Virus record (IMG/VR): IMGVR_UViG_3300048586_000105
Location: 1 to 39,162 of that record
Source: a virus
Length of the DNA stretch: 39,162 nt
Strand: one strand, 5' to 3'
A program made the position numbers and the translations under genes. Each line of letters begins with the position of its first letter. Position 1 is the first letter of the stretch. Below the pieces are notes generated by a model, which saw only the letters and a program-made list of their open reading frames with translations, was not told the origin of the DNA and searched no databases. Shown here one piece after another: positions 1-6,114 of this stretch.

Positions 1-127
1 AGCTGGTTGTCTAAGAACGAATCCGGCGGGTCTCAAACATGGACTCGAACTCCGGATGCTGCTCTATGAGCAGTCGGGTGTAGCGGCTCGTGTAGCTGTT
101 GTTCAGCTTGAAGTCGTCACCCTTAGT
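1..127. repeat. Left copy of 127-bp terminal overlap
   Basis: These bases are identical to the last 127 bases of the window. Exactly 127 is the largest k-mer commonly used by de Bruijn assemblers, so this is most likely the overlap left when a circular contig is written out linearly. The true circle is then 39,035 bp. Confidence 0.95.
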
Positions 128-355
128 ACTTATGAAGTGCTCCCAACGGATGACTTCAAAGAGCATCTTCATCCCTATCTTCTTACGGCCGGCTCTCTTA
201 GCTTGGGCGGTAAGGTGGATCAGCTTCTCCATCACCTGTGGGTTCTTCCGGTAGAAGTCCCAGAACTTCTGATCAAGCGGTGAAGGTGGAGCGAAGAAGT
301 CTAATTGCGTTCTCCCGCTGCGCTTTTGTGACCTTATAGCACTTGCTGTGTTCAT
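11..355 (-). CDS. Small conserved phage-type protein of unknown function
   Basis: This encodes 114 residues, basic at the N-terminus, with a C-terminal half rich in aromatic and charged residues that ends in FETRR followed by a short tail. The overall pattern (an N-P-x-V region, a basic GRKKIG stretch, an IRWE motif, then K-LNN-Y and a final RH/QHPEFE..FETRR) resembles a widespread uncharacterised phage/plasmid protein; I cannot name its function. The start at 355 is supported by a GGGGGAAG ribosome site about 6 bases upstream and by a promoter at 386-414 that should give a leader of about 24 bases. It is the first gene read leftwards from that promoter. A truncated second copy at the right end is only the contig overlap. 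Confidence 0.8.
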   Translation of the reverse strand: MNTASAIRSQKRSGRTQLDFFAPPSPLDQKFWDFYRKNPQVMEKLIHLTAQAKRAGRKKIGMKMLFEVIRWEHFISTKGDDFKLNNSYTSRYTRLLIEQHPEFESMFETRRIRS

Positions 356-383
356 GTGAACTTCCCCCGTTTAGTACTAATTA

Positions 384-421
384 TCAGTATGGACCTTTAG
401 GCAATATTAGTCAATACTGAA
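384..421 (-). promoter_or_regulatory. Promoter with paired TTCAGTAT operator boxes (site A)
   Basis: Read on the minus strand, a -35 TTGACT (414-409) and a -10 CATACT (391-386) are separated by exactly 17 bases. TTCAGTATTGAC overlaps the -35, and the inverted near-copy (TCAGTATGGAC on the plus strand) covers the -10. The same design occurs at 4027-4065, and single boxes occur at 5460 and 34852. This looks like a promoter controlled by one shared regulator. Confidence 0.75.
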
Positions 422-430
422 ATACAATAA

Positions 431-1018
431 TCATGTGGATAACTTGGCCAGGTAGAAGAGGGCGAACTTCTCATTGCGTACCGGGCACATGCGCAACATG
501 CCCAGACGTCTCAACCGGAGAAAGAGTTCTGTGACGTCTAGGACTACTGCGTCTCTGATGTTGTGATCCAGGTCCTGAGTGAGTTCGTTCCATTTTCGGT
601 ACAGGTCAAAGTAGACAAGCAGTCGTTCGCCAGCCTCACCAAGATTGGAAACGGTCCCGACGTAGCACGGCCAGAAGTTCTCGACTGCATGGTCAAAGTC
701 TCCGTCGAGTACCTCCACAAAGACCGCGAGCTCTTCGTCGTACATCGGGACGTATCTTGCGACCTTGTTAATGATGTGGAGCGGGGTGTCAGGTGGCACT
801 TCCAGCTTGCCGAAGCCTTCAGTCGCAAAGACGGTGAAGCGGTCTTCGTCAGTGATCGGCTGCAACGGCTGTGTAGCGAACAGCTCGGCCACTTGCTCAG
901 CCAGCCGCAGCGTGTCGCGCTGCGCGTCCAACCACTCTCCATGAACAAAGCCCGCATCCAGACATCGTTGGGAGGCGATGAAGATGCGGGGCTTTGGTGG
1001 TTGTGGTTCTTGTTCCAT
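431..1018 (-). CDS. ardA: ArdA-type antirestriction protein
   Basis: This encodes 195 residues. The N-terminus (PRIFIAS, then AGFVHGEWLDA), a central ATEGFG segment and a C-terminal block (VFVEVLDGDFDHAVENF, then YVGT) match the order of conserved elements in ArdA, the DNA-mimic proteins that bind and block type I restriction enzymes. The protein is acidic in its core, as expected of a DNA mimic. About 45 residues follow the usual end of the fold and are less acidic, so the C-terminus may be divergent. Upstream is a perfect 8-bp inverted repeat that could be an operator. The 3' end contains a DnaA box. A second, unrelated antirestriction gene (ArdC type) lies at 37036-37833. Confidence 0.8.
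   Translation of the reverse strand: MEQEPQPPKPRIFIASQRCLDAGFVHGEWLDAQRDTLRLAEQVAELFATQPLQPITDEDRFTVFATEGFGKLEVPPDTPLHIINKVARYVPMYDEELAVFVEVLDGDFDHAVENFWPCYVGTVSNLGEAGERLLVYFDLYRKWNELTQDLDHNIRDAVVLDVTELFLRLRRLGMLRMCPVRNEKFALFYLAKLST
434..442 (-). promoter_or_regulatory. Perfect DnaA box
   Basis: TTATCCACA is read on the minus strand. It sits in the last codons of the ardA gene, 12 bases upstream of the TTCAGTATTGAC box of the following promoter. It is one of four perfect boxes in the first 6.1 kb. Confidence 0.7.
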
Positions 1019-1029
1019 ATATATGAATT

Positions 1030-1067
1030 GGGCAGGCTAGTTGAGCTTGCAAAGGAGCCGCCTGCCC
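1030..1067. repeat. 8-bp perfect inverted repeat upstream of ardA
   Basis: GGGCAGGC (1030-1037) and GCCTGCCC (1060-1067) are separated by 22 bases, starting 12 bases upstream of the ardA start. This could be an operator or a leader hairpin. The absence of a T-run argues against a simple terminator. Confidence 0.5.
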
Positions 1068-1230
1068 GTTGTAATTATCTCACATGCTGTTGAAGTCCGA
1101 AAATACGCGTAATGTCGCACAATCTATATTTTGCGATTATGCAGAACGGGGGTAGGGCGAGCTTTCCTGTGCCGCGAGGCTTTGTCAAGGGCTACCGGGC
1201 CATCACCGCTACCCCTGTTAGGCATATATA

Positions 1231-1380
1231 TTATGCCACAATTGAACTTTTATGTTCTTGCTGCCCATCTATTTGCGGTGTCTGCAAGTTGATGACGAAC
1301 ACAGCTGCTACAAGCACCAAGACCATGAAGAGCAGCAGCGCGACGATGGCGTAGCCGAGAAGGCGCTTGAAGAAGCTCAC
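1231..1380 (-). CDS. Small single-pass membrane protein
   Basis: This encodes 49 residues from a GTG that overlaps the TGA of the preceding gene (GTGA), which suggests translational coupling. A short basic start (SFFKRLLGY) is followed by about 22 strongly hydrophobic residues (AIVALLLFMVLVLVAAVFVI), then a polar tail. This is one transmembrane helix with a probable cytoplasmic N-terminus. The function is unknown. It is one of at least seven tiny membrane proteins in the element. Confidence 0.55.
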   Translation of the reverse strand: MSFFKRLLGYAIVALLLFMVLVLVAAVFVINLQTPQIDGQQEHKSSIVA

Positions 1381-1559
1381 GACTCCAACACCATCCTGAC
1401 GATCTCCCGGGCGACTACTTCAGCTCGAGCCTGCATGTCGCTCGTGGTGTACTTGTCTTGAAGCTCTATGGCCTCGTGGTACCAGTCAATGAGCTTGTCA
1501 GAGACCTTTGCCTCTGGGCTGAGCCCAGTGATGGGCGGTTGTTCGTATCGTTCTGTCAT
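1377..1559 (-). CDS. Small protein of unknown function
   Basis: This encodes 60 residues, soluble and mostly helical in the C-terminal half, which is rich in E, A, R and V. The start is fixed by a perfect AAGGAGGTGAT ribosome site ending directly at the ATG; that site is itself the last codons of the upstream gene (ATGA overlap). It is the middle member of a tightly coupled minus-strand operon. I recognise no family. Confidence 0.7.
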   Translation of the reverse strand: MTERYEQPPITGLSPEAKVSDKLIDWYHEAIELQDKYTTSDMQARAEVVAREIVRMVLES

Positions 1560-1801
1560 ATCACCTCCTTCGTATCCTGCGTGAATTTCCTATAAAAATG
1601 CGACTCCACCCGTTTCCAGAATCCATCAAGATCACGGTTTGTCAGCGCGTGATAGACATTGGCAGCCCTTTTTGCTTCCAATAGTTCCCGTTGTGGATCG
1701 TCTGTGCGATTGGAGGTACGGCCTTCAATAAAGCTGTGCTTGGCTATAGTGTCTAGTTCGGCACGTAGTCTCCGTTCATCGGTTGCTAGTTCTTTGTTCA
1801 T
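1556..1801 (-). CDS. Small charged protein of unknown function
   Basis: This encodes 81 residues rich in K, R, E and D, probably helical, with no cysteines or membrane segment. The start has the same perfect AAGGAGGTGATATG as the next gene, and the 3' end provides that gene's ribosome site. Its place between the NinB-like gene and ardA suggests an early accessory role. I cannot assign a function. Confidence 0.7.
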   Translation of the reverse strand: MNKELATDERRLRAELDTIAKHSFIEGRTSNRTDDPQRELLEAKRAANVYHALTNRDLDGFWKRVESHFYRKFTQDTKEVI

Positions 1802-1820
1802 ATCACCTCCTTAGTGATTT

Positions 1821-1955
1821 CTAACTTGTTACTAATGCTGCGACAATGTATGCCAGGCTGGTCAGGCTGAACATCAGCTTTGGCCCTGGCGCCTTCATCG
1901 GCAGAGATACTGCTTGCAGCATCAATCCTATGATCAGCAGTTGATCTGAAGTCAT
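1821..1955 (-). CDS. Tiny hydrophobic protein
   Basis: This encodes 44 residues. The ATG overlaps the stop of the NinB-like gene (ATGA), and GGGAG lies 6 bases upstream. Two hydrophobic stretches (about residues 5-18 and 28-42) are separated by a short K/P turn, so it could be a helical hairpin in the membrane. The function is unknown. Confidence 0.55.
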   Translation of the reverse strand: MTSDQLLIIGLMLQAVSLPMKAPGPKLMFSLTSLAYIVAALVTS

Positions 1956-2377
1956 AGGAACTCCCGTTGGCCGTCAATCATGTTCTCTATGGATCGCAGC
2001 CAGGCTTCATCCGTCGCGTCTGGCAGCTTGTGGCCGGCCAGGGCGCTGTAGTTCTTGAACTTCTCAATCGCATCGCTCATCTGCTTGGTGTCAACATCAG
2101 CCGTGGACAGCCAGAAGACGAGCGCACCGAGTTTGCTGTCGCGCTCGTACTTGAAGATGTCAGGGCTGAGGGCTTTGAAGAGCTGCTTAGCCTCTTCCAC
2201 CGTGTAGCCGAACTGCATGCCGAAGTCAGCAAGCAGAAGGTGCAAGTAGGCGTTCTGCTTGCGCGTGCGCCCCTTGCGTACTTCCTTGATCTCAACGACA
2301 GCCTGCTTCTCTAGGAGCTTGCGCAGCTGAGTACTAGCCAGGACCGCCTCTTCAGATATGGAGGTGTCGTACTTCAT
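1952..2377 (-). CDS. NinB-like recombination protein
   Basis: This encodes 141 residues. The central pattern (RTRKQNAYLHLLLADFG, then GYTVEEAKQLFK, and later STADVDTKQMSDAIEKF) resembles the NinB group of lambdoid and other phage proteins, small DNA-binding factors linked to recombination and replication forks. Position agrees: it follows the ERF annealing protein and YopX genes with 4-base overlaps, as in a phage recombination module. Family assignment is by motif recall, not by search. The function in this phage is inferred. Confidence 0.55.
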   Translation of the reverse strand: MKYDTSISEEAVLASTQLRKLLEKQAVVEIKEVRKGRTRKQNAYLHLLLADFGMQFGYTVEEAKQLFKALSPDIFKYERDSKLGALVFWLSTADVDTKQMSDAIEKFKNYSALAGHKLPDATDEAWLRSIENMIDGQREFL

Positions 2378-2760
2378 GACGAAGCCTCTAGCAGTTCCGG
2401 GTTCTCGTAGATGTTGCCGATGACTTCGTCTATGAGCTCAATGTGCAATCTGGACGATGTGCCGGTCTTTTGGGCGGTGATGATATAGCTCGGTGCCGCG
2501 TAACTAACTACCCATACATGAGTGCTGTAGAAGGCTCGTACAATGTCGCCCTCGTATATCTCTACACCGTTCTTGTCTTTGAGTCCCGTGTACTGCATGA
2601 AGTCATTGGCATTCATAGTCGCGTGGTGAAGAATCGTATTCCCACCATTAGCGAGTTGACCGTGTTCAAACTGACTAAATACAACACCCAGCATGATGCT
2701 GTTCGGATAGAACATTTTGTGTGCCTCATCGTCCCACGCTCTGAACTTGATCTCACGCAT
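2374..2760 (-). CDS. YopX family protein
   Basis: This encodes 128 residues starting at MREIKFRAWD. It shows the diagnostic YopX pattern: REIKFRAWD at the start, MQYTGLKDKNG in the middle, then VEIYEGDIV and a late EVIGNIYENPELL. YopX proteins are common in phages of Gram-positive bacteria and have no settled function. The start at 2760 is preferred over the longer frame at 2808 because GGAGG lies 6 bases upstream and the start overlaps the end of the ERF gene by only 8 bases. It belongs to the early minus-strand operon. Confidence 0.85.
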   Translation of the reverse strand: MREIKFRAWDDEAHKMFYPNSIMLGVVFSQFEHGQLANGGNTILHHATMNANDFMQYTGLKDKNGVEIYEGDIVRAFYSTHVWVVSYAAPSYIITAQKTGTSSRLHIELIDEVIGNIYENPELLEASS

Positions 2761-3520
2761 CAGGTGCCTCCATGCCTTCTGCGGGAGCAGCTGGCTTGAA
2801 CGCATCAAGCGCTTTCATCACGTCGTCGTACTCGTCCGTGAATACCTCAGTTGCTGGTACGCCGATCTTCTCGGTGAACCACGCGACGATCTCATCCCGG
2901 TCTTCTAGGCCGCTGAACGTGCGTGCGCGGCTCAATAGGAACCCAACCTGTGACGCAGGGATGTGCTTGCGAGTTGGTACTTCTACTGCAGCTGGCGCAG
3001 GGGGCGGGGCAGGAGCTGCGCGCTTTGGTGCTTGCGCCTTTGGTATAGGAGCAGCCGATACCGCCTCCGGACTGTGTTCGTCCGGATCGTCGCCCTTCTC
3101 GCTGATGTTGAACTGACGCATCAAGTAGTACTTGAGCGCCCCGGTTGCAGCCTTGTTGGCCGCCTTATCGCCGTAGTCAGATGCTTCGCCAGTCCAACGG
3201 ACAGTGAAGCGTTCATCAGGCTTAGATGCGTTGACTACCTCGTAGTAGAAGTCAATCAGCGCATAGGTGCCTTTGGCGCCGTACTTGCTGACGATCTCGC
3301 GGCGGTCCTGCTTCTTTGCCTCTTGCATCCGCGGTATGACTACAACCTCGTACTTAGAGAACAAGGTGCGCAGCTTGCCGGCCACTGCGGCGTACTCAAT
3401 GAAGTCAAACTTCTGTTCGCTGTTCCGGCCATCCTTAGCGACACTGCCAATCTCACCAGTTATTGCGGCCAACTTCTGATACAAGTTGAGCGTTCTAACG
3501 TCGTCTTGCTTATCTGCCAT
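2753..3520 (-). CDS. erf: ERF family single-strand DNA annealing protein
   Basis: This encodes 255 residues. The N-terminal two thirds carry the ERF signature (KFDFIEYAAVAGKLRTLF, then GEASDYGDKAANKAATGALKYYLMRQF), found in recombinases that anneal complementary strands for phage recombination and end joining, as P22 Erf does. A proline/alanine-rich linker (about residues 155-185) leads to a C-terminal acidic helical region that may bind single-strand-binding protein. GGAGGGAGAT precedes the ATG. No dedicated exonuclease gene is visible beside it, so it may work with host nucleases. Confidence 0.85.
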   Translation of the reverse strand: MADKQDDVRTLNLYQKLAAITGEIGSVAKDGRNSEQKFDFIEYAAVAGKLRTLFSKYEVVVIPRMQEAKKQDRREIVSKYGAKGTYALIDFYYEVVNASKPDERFTVRWTGEASDYGDKAANKAATGALKYYLMRQFNISEKGDDPDEHSPEAVSAAPIPKAQAPKRAAPAPPPAPAAVEVPTRKHIPASQVGFLLSRARTFSGLEDRDEIVAWFTEKIGVPATEVFTDEYDDVMKALDAFKPAAPAEGMEAPDA

Positions 3521-3543
3521 ATATCTCCCTCCTGTTTACCTGT

Positions 3544-3633
3544 TTAGAACACCACCACACGCCAGCTCTTCTTGAACGGGTCGTATGCAAGTGGGTATGA
3601 AAAATCGTCCTCTACTCTTACATCTATACTCAT
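3544..3633 (-). CDS. 29-residue peptide of unknown function
   Basis: This very short acidic-to-basic peptide has an ATG that overlaps the stop of the preceding gene (ATGA), with a GTGAAGG stretch upstream. It lies immediately before the ERF gene. Coupling and spacing support translation, but length makes this a weak call. Confidence 0.35.
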   Translation of the reverse strand: MSIDVRVEDDFSYPLAYDPFKKSWRVVVF

Positions 3634-3722
3634 GATGCCTTCACCACGTTTATCGCTGTTACTACGATGGCACCAAACACGAGCACGATGACGATGAGGA
3701 GCAAGTAGTCCCAAGGTGTCAT
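3630..3722 (-). CDS. 30-residue single-pass membrane peptide
   Basis: It begins at an ATG overlapping the stop of the ribbon-helix-helix gene (TGATG). Almost the whole peptide is one transmembrane helix (YLLLIVIVLVFGAIVVTAI). The same frame is also open upstream to an ATG at 3995 with a good AAAGGAG site, giving a 121-residue protein with a very basic N-terminus fused to this helix. I favour the short form, but see the finding on the overlapping frames. Confidence 0.5.
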   Translation of the reverse strand: MTPWDYLLLIVIVLVFGAIVVTAINVVKAS

Positions 3723-3973
3723 CAGTTCGTCTTGCGCGACCTTGCCTTTTCCTCGCGGTAGAACCGGCGCAACTCTGCGCTTGCGTGGAGCGCTAGTGAT
3801 ATAAGCACTACTGCTTGGCTTATCCGCTGGTCGTTTTGGCGCTCGCGCTCGTACGCTACGTACCTTCTTAGGGCTCGCATGAACTCTGGTTCCGCTCTTA
3901 CGGACAACATTGGTAGTTCCCCTGGTCCGCTTGGTTTTCGTTTTCGGCTTGGTACTAACCACTTTATTGCCAT
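3722..3973 (-). CDS. Probable ribbon-helix-helix DNA-binding protein
   Basis: This encodes 83 residues. The stretch MLSVRAEPEFMRALRRYV, followed by an ISQAVVLISLAL helix, has the strand-helix-helix pattern of small CopG/Arc-like regulators, preceded by a basic arm (SRKRKPS). AAAGGA lies about 8 bases before the ATG. It is read from the promoter at 4027-4065. It is a candidate for the factor binding the TTCAGTATTGAC boxes, because its own promoter carries two of them. It overlaps another open frame over its full length. Confidence 0.55.
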   Translation of the reverse strand: MAIKWLVPSRKRKPSGPGELPMLSVRAEPEFMRALRRYVAYERERQNDQRISQAVVLISLALHASAELRRFYREEKARSRKTN

Positions 3974-4026
3974 TTGTTGGTCCTTTCACTGACATGTAAT
4001 GACTCCTTTGCATTTAGTATTACCAT

Positions 4027-4065
4027 TTCAGTATGGACAATTTACACTAATAAGTCAATACTGAA
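4027..4065 (-). promoter_or_regulatory. Promoter with paired TTCAGTAT operator boxes (site B)
   Basis: On the minus strand, TTGACT (4058-4053), a 17-base spacer and CATACT (4035-4030) are flanked by inverted boxes: TTCAGTATTGAC over the -35 and TTCAGTATGGAC (plus strand) over the -10. The architecture is base-for-base like site A. It drives the RHH-to-ardA operon. Confidence 0.75.
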
Positions 4066-4084
4066 TTGCTGCAATCGTGGGCAC

Positions 4085-4093
4085 TTATCCACA
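4085..4093 (+). promoter_or_regulatory. Perfect DnaA box
   Basis: TTATCCACA lies in the divergent intergenic region between the RHH operon and the replication-relaxation gene, 19 bases from promoter B. This intergenic region is a good origin candidate. Confidence 0.75.
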
Positions 4094-4259
4094 ACCAAGT
4101 CCGACATGTGTCGTGACTGTGTGGCAGGGCTGTGTCTCGGCCAGCTGCCAAGTCGCATGATCGCCCCATAGCGCAGGAGCCGTCTTGCCAGGTCAGACGC
4201 CATGGAGCGCTGCTGCTCACACCGCTGCACTCGCAAGCTCCTGCCGCTTCCGGCGTCCA

Positions 4260-4288
4260 TTGCCCATAAATCGCTCACGTTTTACTAT
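4260..4288 (+). promoter_or_regulatory. Promoter for leaderless mRNA
   Basis: TTGCCC (4260-4265), 17 bases and TACTAT (4283-4288) are followed by 6 bases and then the ATG at 4295. The transcription start should coincide with the ATG, and no ribosome site is present. Leaderless mRNAs are common in actinobacteria. Confidence 0.65.
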
Positions 4289-4294
4289 GTAGAC

Positions 4295-4996
4295 ATGACA
4301 CTTCCAGGACGGGACCGCGCAATCGTGACTGCCGTTGCTCGTTTTGGACAGATGAGTTCTAAGCACATCTACGAGCTCATCTTCAGTGACACCACACAGA
4401 CACCGTGCGATAGAGCCCTTCGCAGGCTGACCGAGCAGCGCTATTTGCGGCGCATAGAACGGCGCATGGTTGGAGGCTTAAAGGGTGGCTCTGGCCAATA
4501 CGTGTACCAGCTCGGCAACCGCGGATTCTTCTTGTTCAACGAGAAGGGCAAGAAGTACAACCCGGCTCGTGTAGTGAACTACCACTCCATCGCCATTGTT
4601 GATTGCTATCTGATTCTGCGCAGGCTAGAGCTGGCTCGGAAGCTGGAGATTGCCGGATGGACCACGGAGCCTGATTGCTGGGTAACCATTGAGCGCAACG
4701 AGCTGCACCCAGACATGTATGTGGAGCTTGCTGCCCCTAGGAGCGCCCGTGTGTGGCTAGAGATTGACATGGGCACAGAGGGCCAGAAGCAGCTCAAAGA
4801 GAAGCTGTCCCGGTACTGGCGGGCCTACAACGTCGTTGATGCGACTGAGTGGCCGGAGTTCCCCCTGGTGCTGTTCGTAGCAGTGGATGAAGAGCGCGAG
4901 CGTGAGCTGCGCTGGCTGATTGAGCAGGGCACGGAGGAGCAGCGCAAGTTGTTCCGAGTGACTACAAAGGATGCTCTAGGCGAGTTCTTCGTTTAG
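4295..4996 (+). CDS. Replication-relaxation (Replic_Relax) family protein
   Basis: This encodes 233 residues. The N-terminus is a winged-helix-like segment (IVTAVARFGQMSSKHIYELIF, then DRALRRLTEQRYLRRIE). The centre (HPDMYVEL, then VWLEIDMGTEGQKQLKEKLSRYW) carries the acidic and lysine positions of the nuclease-like core seen in this plasmid/phage family, which is implicated in plasmid replication and DNA relaxation. The start at 4295 rather than 4202 is chosen because a promoter ends 6 bases before it and the intervening codons show no conserved pattern. It lies beside a DnaA box. With the coupling ATPase at 10671 it gives the element a plasmid-like character. Confidence 0.75.
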   Translation: MTLPGRDRAIVTAVARFGQMSSKHIYELIFSDTTQTPCDRALRRLTEQRYLRRIERRMVGGLKGGSGQYVYQLGNRGFFLFNEKGKKYNPARVVNYHSIAIVDCYLILRRLELARKLEIAGWTTEPDCWVTIERNELHPDMYVELAAPRSARVWLEIDMGTEGQKQLKEKLSRYWRAYNVVDATEWPEFPLVLFVAVDEERERELRWLIEQGTEEQRKLFRVTTKDALGEFFV

Positions 4997-4999
4997 TGA

Positions 5000-5005
5000 G
5001 ATAAT
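5000..5005 (+). promoter_or_regulatory. -10 element for leaderless mRNA
   Basis: GATAAT is followed by 6 bases and an ATG, the same spacing as at 4283-4295. No ribosome site precedes the ATG. A clear -35 was not found. Confidence 0.4.
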
Positions 5006-5011
5006 GGGTGC

Positions 5012-5455
5012 ATGACGACATATCGTCGCAGCAAAATCTATCTGCTATGGATACTTCTAAAAGGATTCTTGCTGACGGCGGTTGTAGTGGCTGCCGCGTA
5101 TCTGATACGCCAGGAGATGCAGCCGCTCTCCTATCTGCTCCTGGTCGTGAGCTTCGTATCATTCATCGGGACATTGTTTCTGGCCTATGCCTATGTGAAC
5201 ACGTACATCACCGTTGATAAGGACTACGTGACTGTCTATACACAGGTGAGCGTGTTCGGTGTTCAGGCTACGCAGTGCGAGATGCTAGAAGTAGAAGATG
5301 TGCTAGTGAATCAGTCCGGCATCTTCCGCATAGCCTTTGACTTCGGGACCATTGAGATACAGACGGCCGGCACGCGGCCGAACTTCAAAGTCACGGAACT
5401 GAACCATCCGGGTAGAGCAAAGGCTCAGATTATAGGGTTATCCACAGGAAAATAG
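5012..5455 (+). CDS. Membrane-anchored PH-like domain protein
   Basis: This encodes 147 residues. Two transmembrane helices (about residues 12-32 and 38-62) are followed by a beta-strand-rich domain (NTYITVDKDYVTVYTQ, VEDVLVNQSGIFRIAFDFGTIEIQTAG) that looks like the bacterial PH-2/YdbS-type fold. Such proteins sit in the inner membrane with the domain in the cytoplasm; their roles are poorly known. It starts 15 bases after the replication-relaxation gene stops and has its own -10. Its last codons contain a DnaA box. Confidence 0.55.
   Translation: MTTYRRSKIYLLWILLKGFLLTAVVVAAAYLIRQEMQPLSYLLLVVSFVSFIGTLFLAYAYVNTYITVDKDYVTVYTQVSVFGVQATQCEMLEVEDVLVNQSGIFRIAFDFGTIEIQTAGTRPNFKVTELNHPGRAKAQIIGLSTGK
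5438..5446 (+). promoter_or_regulatory. Perfect DnaA box
   Basis: TTATCCACA lies 13 bases upstream of the TTCAGTATTGAC box at 5460, in the same relative order and orientation as at 434-421. It overlaps the end of the PH-like gene. Confidence 0.7.
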
Positions 5456-5459
5456 CCAT

Positions 5460-5495
5460 TTCAGTATTGACTGAATACGAGAGAAGGCGCATAAT
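5460..5495 (+). promoter_or_regulatory. Promoter with TTCAGTATTGAC box (site C)
   Basis: TTGACT (5467-5472), 17 bases and CATAAT (5490-5495). TTCAGTATTGAC overlaps the -35 and extends into a palindrome, TTCAGT-ATTG-ACTGAA. It drives the three small plus-strand genes that follow. Confidence 0.75.
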
Positions 5496-5546
5496 AATAG
5501 TACAGCCATTGAGGGTTGGAATCTTAACAACTTAATAGGAGGGTAG

Positions 5547-5681
5547 ATGCAATACATTGCAGAAGTGACGACTATGGGTGTTCAAGTCAAGGAGTACGAC
5601 GGTTGGGCTTCATGGCCAAAGTTTAGAGTCTTTGATCATGAGCCAACAGACGAAGAGCTTGACGAACTAGCACAATCATAA
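5547..5681 (+). CDS. Small acidic protein of unknown function
   Basis: This encodes 44 residues. GGAGGG lies 5 bases before the ATG, about 45 bases after the predicted start of transcription from site C. A beta-like first half is followed by an acidic C-terminus (DEELDEL). It is the first gene of a three-gene operon ending at the terminator at 6047. I recognise no family. Confidence 0.6.
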   Translation: MQYIAEVTTMGVQVKEYDGWASWPKFRVFDHEPTDEELDELAQS

Positions 5682-5698
5682 GAAATGAGGAGGGTAGA

Positions 5699-5845
5699 AT
5701 GAAAGTATTGGTGCATCTAAACGCAGTCAACTTGGACATCTGGCCAACAGACTCTATAGCGGATGCGTTTGCAGAGTACGTGAACAGTGAAGACTTTGAT
5801 CTCATGGCCGAGTGTCGGATTGAAGTCGTTGACGAAAGAGAATAG
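5699..5845 (+). CDS. Small acidic protein of unknown function
   Basis: This encodes 48 residues with a GAGGAGGG ribosome site that nearly repeats that of the preceding gene. A beta-strand start (KVLVHLNAV) is followed by an acidic helical region. It may act on DNA-binding proteins, but no family is recognised. Confidence 0.6.
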   Translation: MKVLVHLNAVNLDIWPTDSIADAFAEYVNSEDFDLMAECRIEVVDERE

Positions 5846-5847
5846 GC

Positions 5848-6042
5848 ATGAAGATCACCTTCACATGCCGTCACTGTGGTGTGATTGAGACTCGCAACTA
5901 CAGGGAGTACAGAGAGAGTCGCTGGCGTGAGAGGCAGCGATTGGGACGTGTTCAGCGTCCACAACGAGTACCGAACGATGCAAAGTTCATCATGGTACTT
6001 GGCCTGCTAAGCGGGCTGTTGTGGATAACTGCACAGCTATAA
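5848..6042 (+). CDS. Small CxxC protein with C-terminal membrane helix
   Basis: This encodes 64 residues. A CRHC pair at residues 7-10 could bind a metal as half of a site, perhaps in a dimer. A strongly basic middle (many R in residues 17-42) is followed by a hydrophobic C-terminal helix (FIMVLGLLSGLLWI). It starts 2 bases after the previous stop. Its 3' end contains a DnaA box, and a terminator follows. Confidence 0.6.
   Translation: MKITFTCRHCGVIETRNYREYRESRWRERQRLGRVQRPQRVPNDAKFIMVLGLLSGLLWITAQL
6020..6028 (-). promoter_or_regulatory. Perfect DnaA box
   Basis: TTATCCACA is read on the minus strand, inside the end of the preceding small gene and 19 bases before the terminator. Confidence 0.55.
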
Positions 6043-6046
6043 GAGG

Positions 6047-6069
6047 GGAGCCTACGGGCTCCTTTTTTT
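6047..6069 (+). terminator. Rho-independent terminator
   Basis: The GGAGCC/GGCTCC stem has a 4-base loop and is followed by seven T. It ends the small-gene operon. Confidence 0.9.
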
Positions 6070-6114
6070 GTGCTTGCAAATGCCCGGCACATGGTATTCA
6101 ATGGTAGTTAGCTA

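Noticed and set aside
1-127. True phage direct terminal repeat
   Set aside because: The exact 127-base length matches an assembler k-mer, and a gene crosses it; an assembly overlap is the simpler explanation.
563-1093. 176-residue plus-strand frame
   Set aside because: It is antisense to ardA, whose minus-strand frame matches a known family.
4042-4278. 78-residue minus-strand frame in the divergent intergenic region
   Set aside because: No ribosome site, no family pattern, and it would run through promoter B and a DnaA box.
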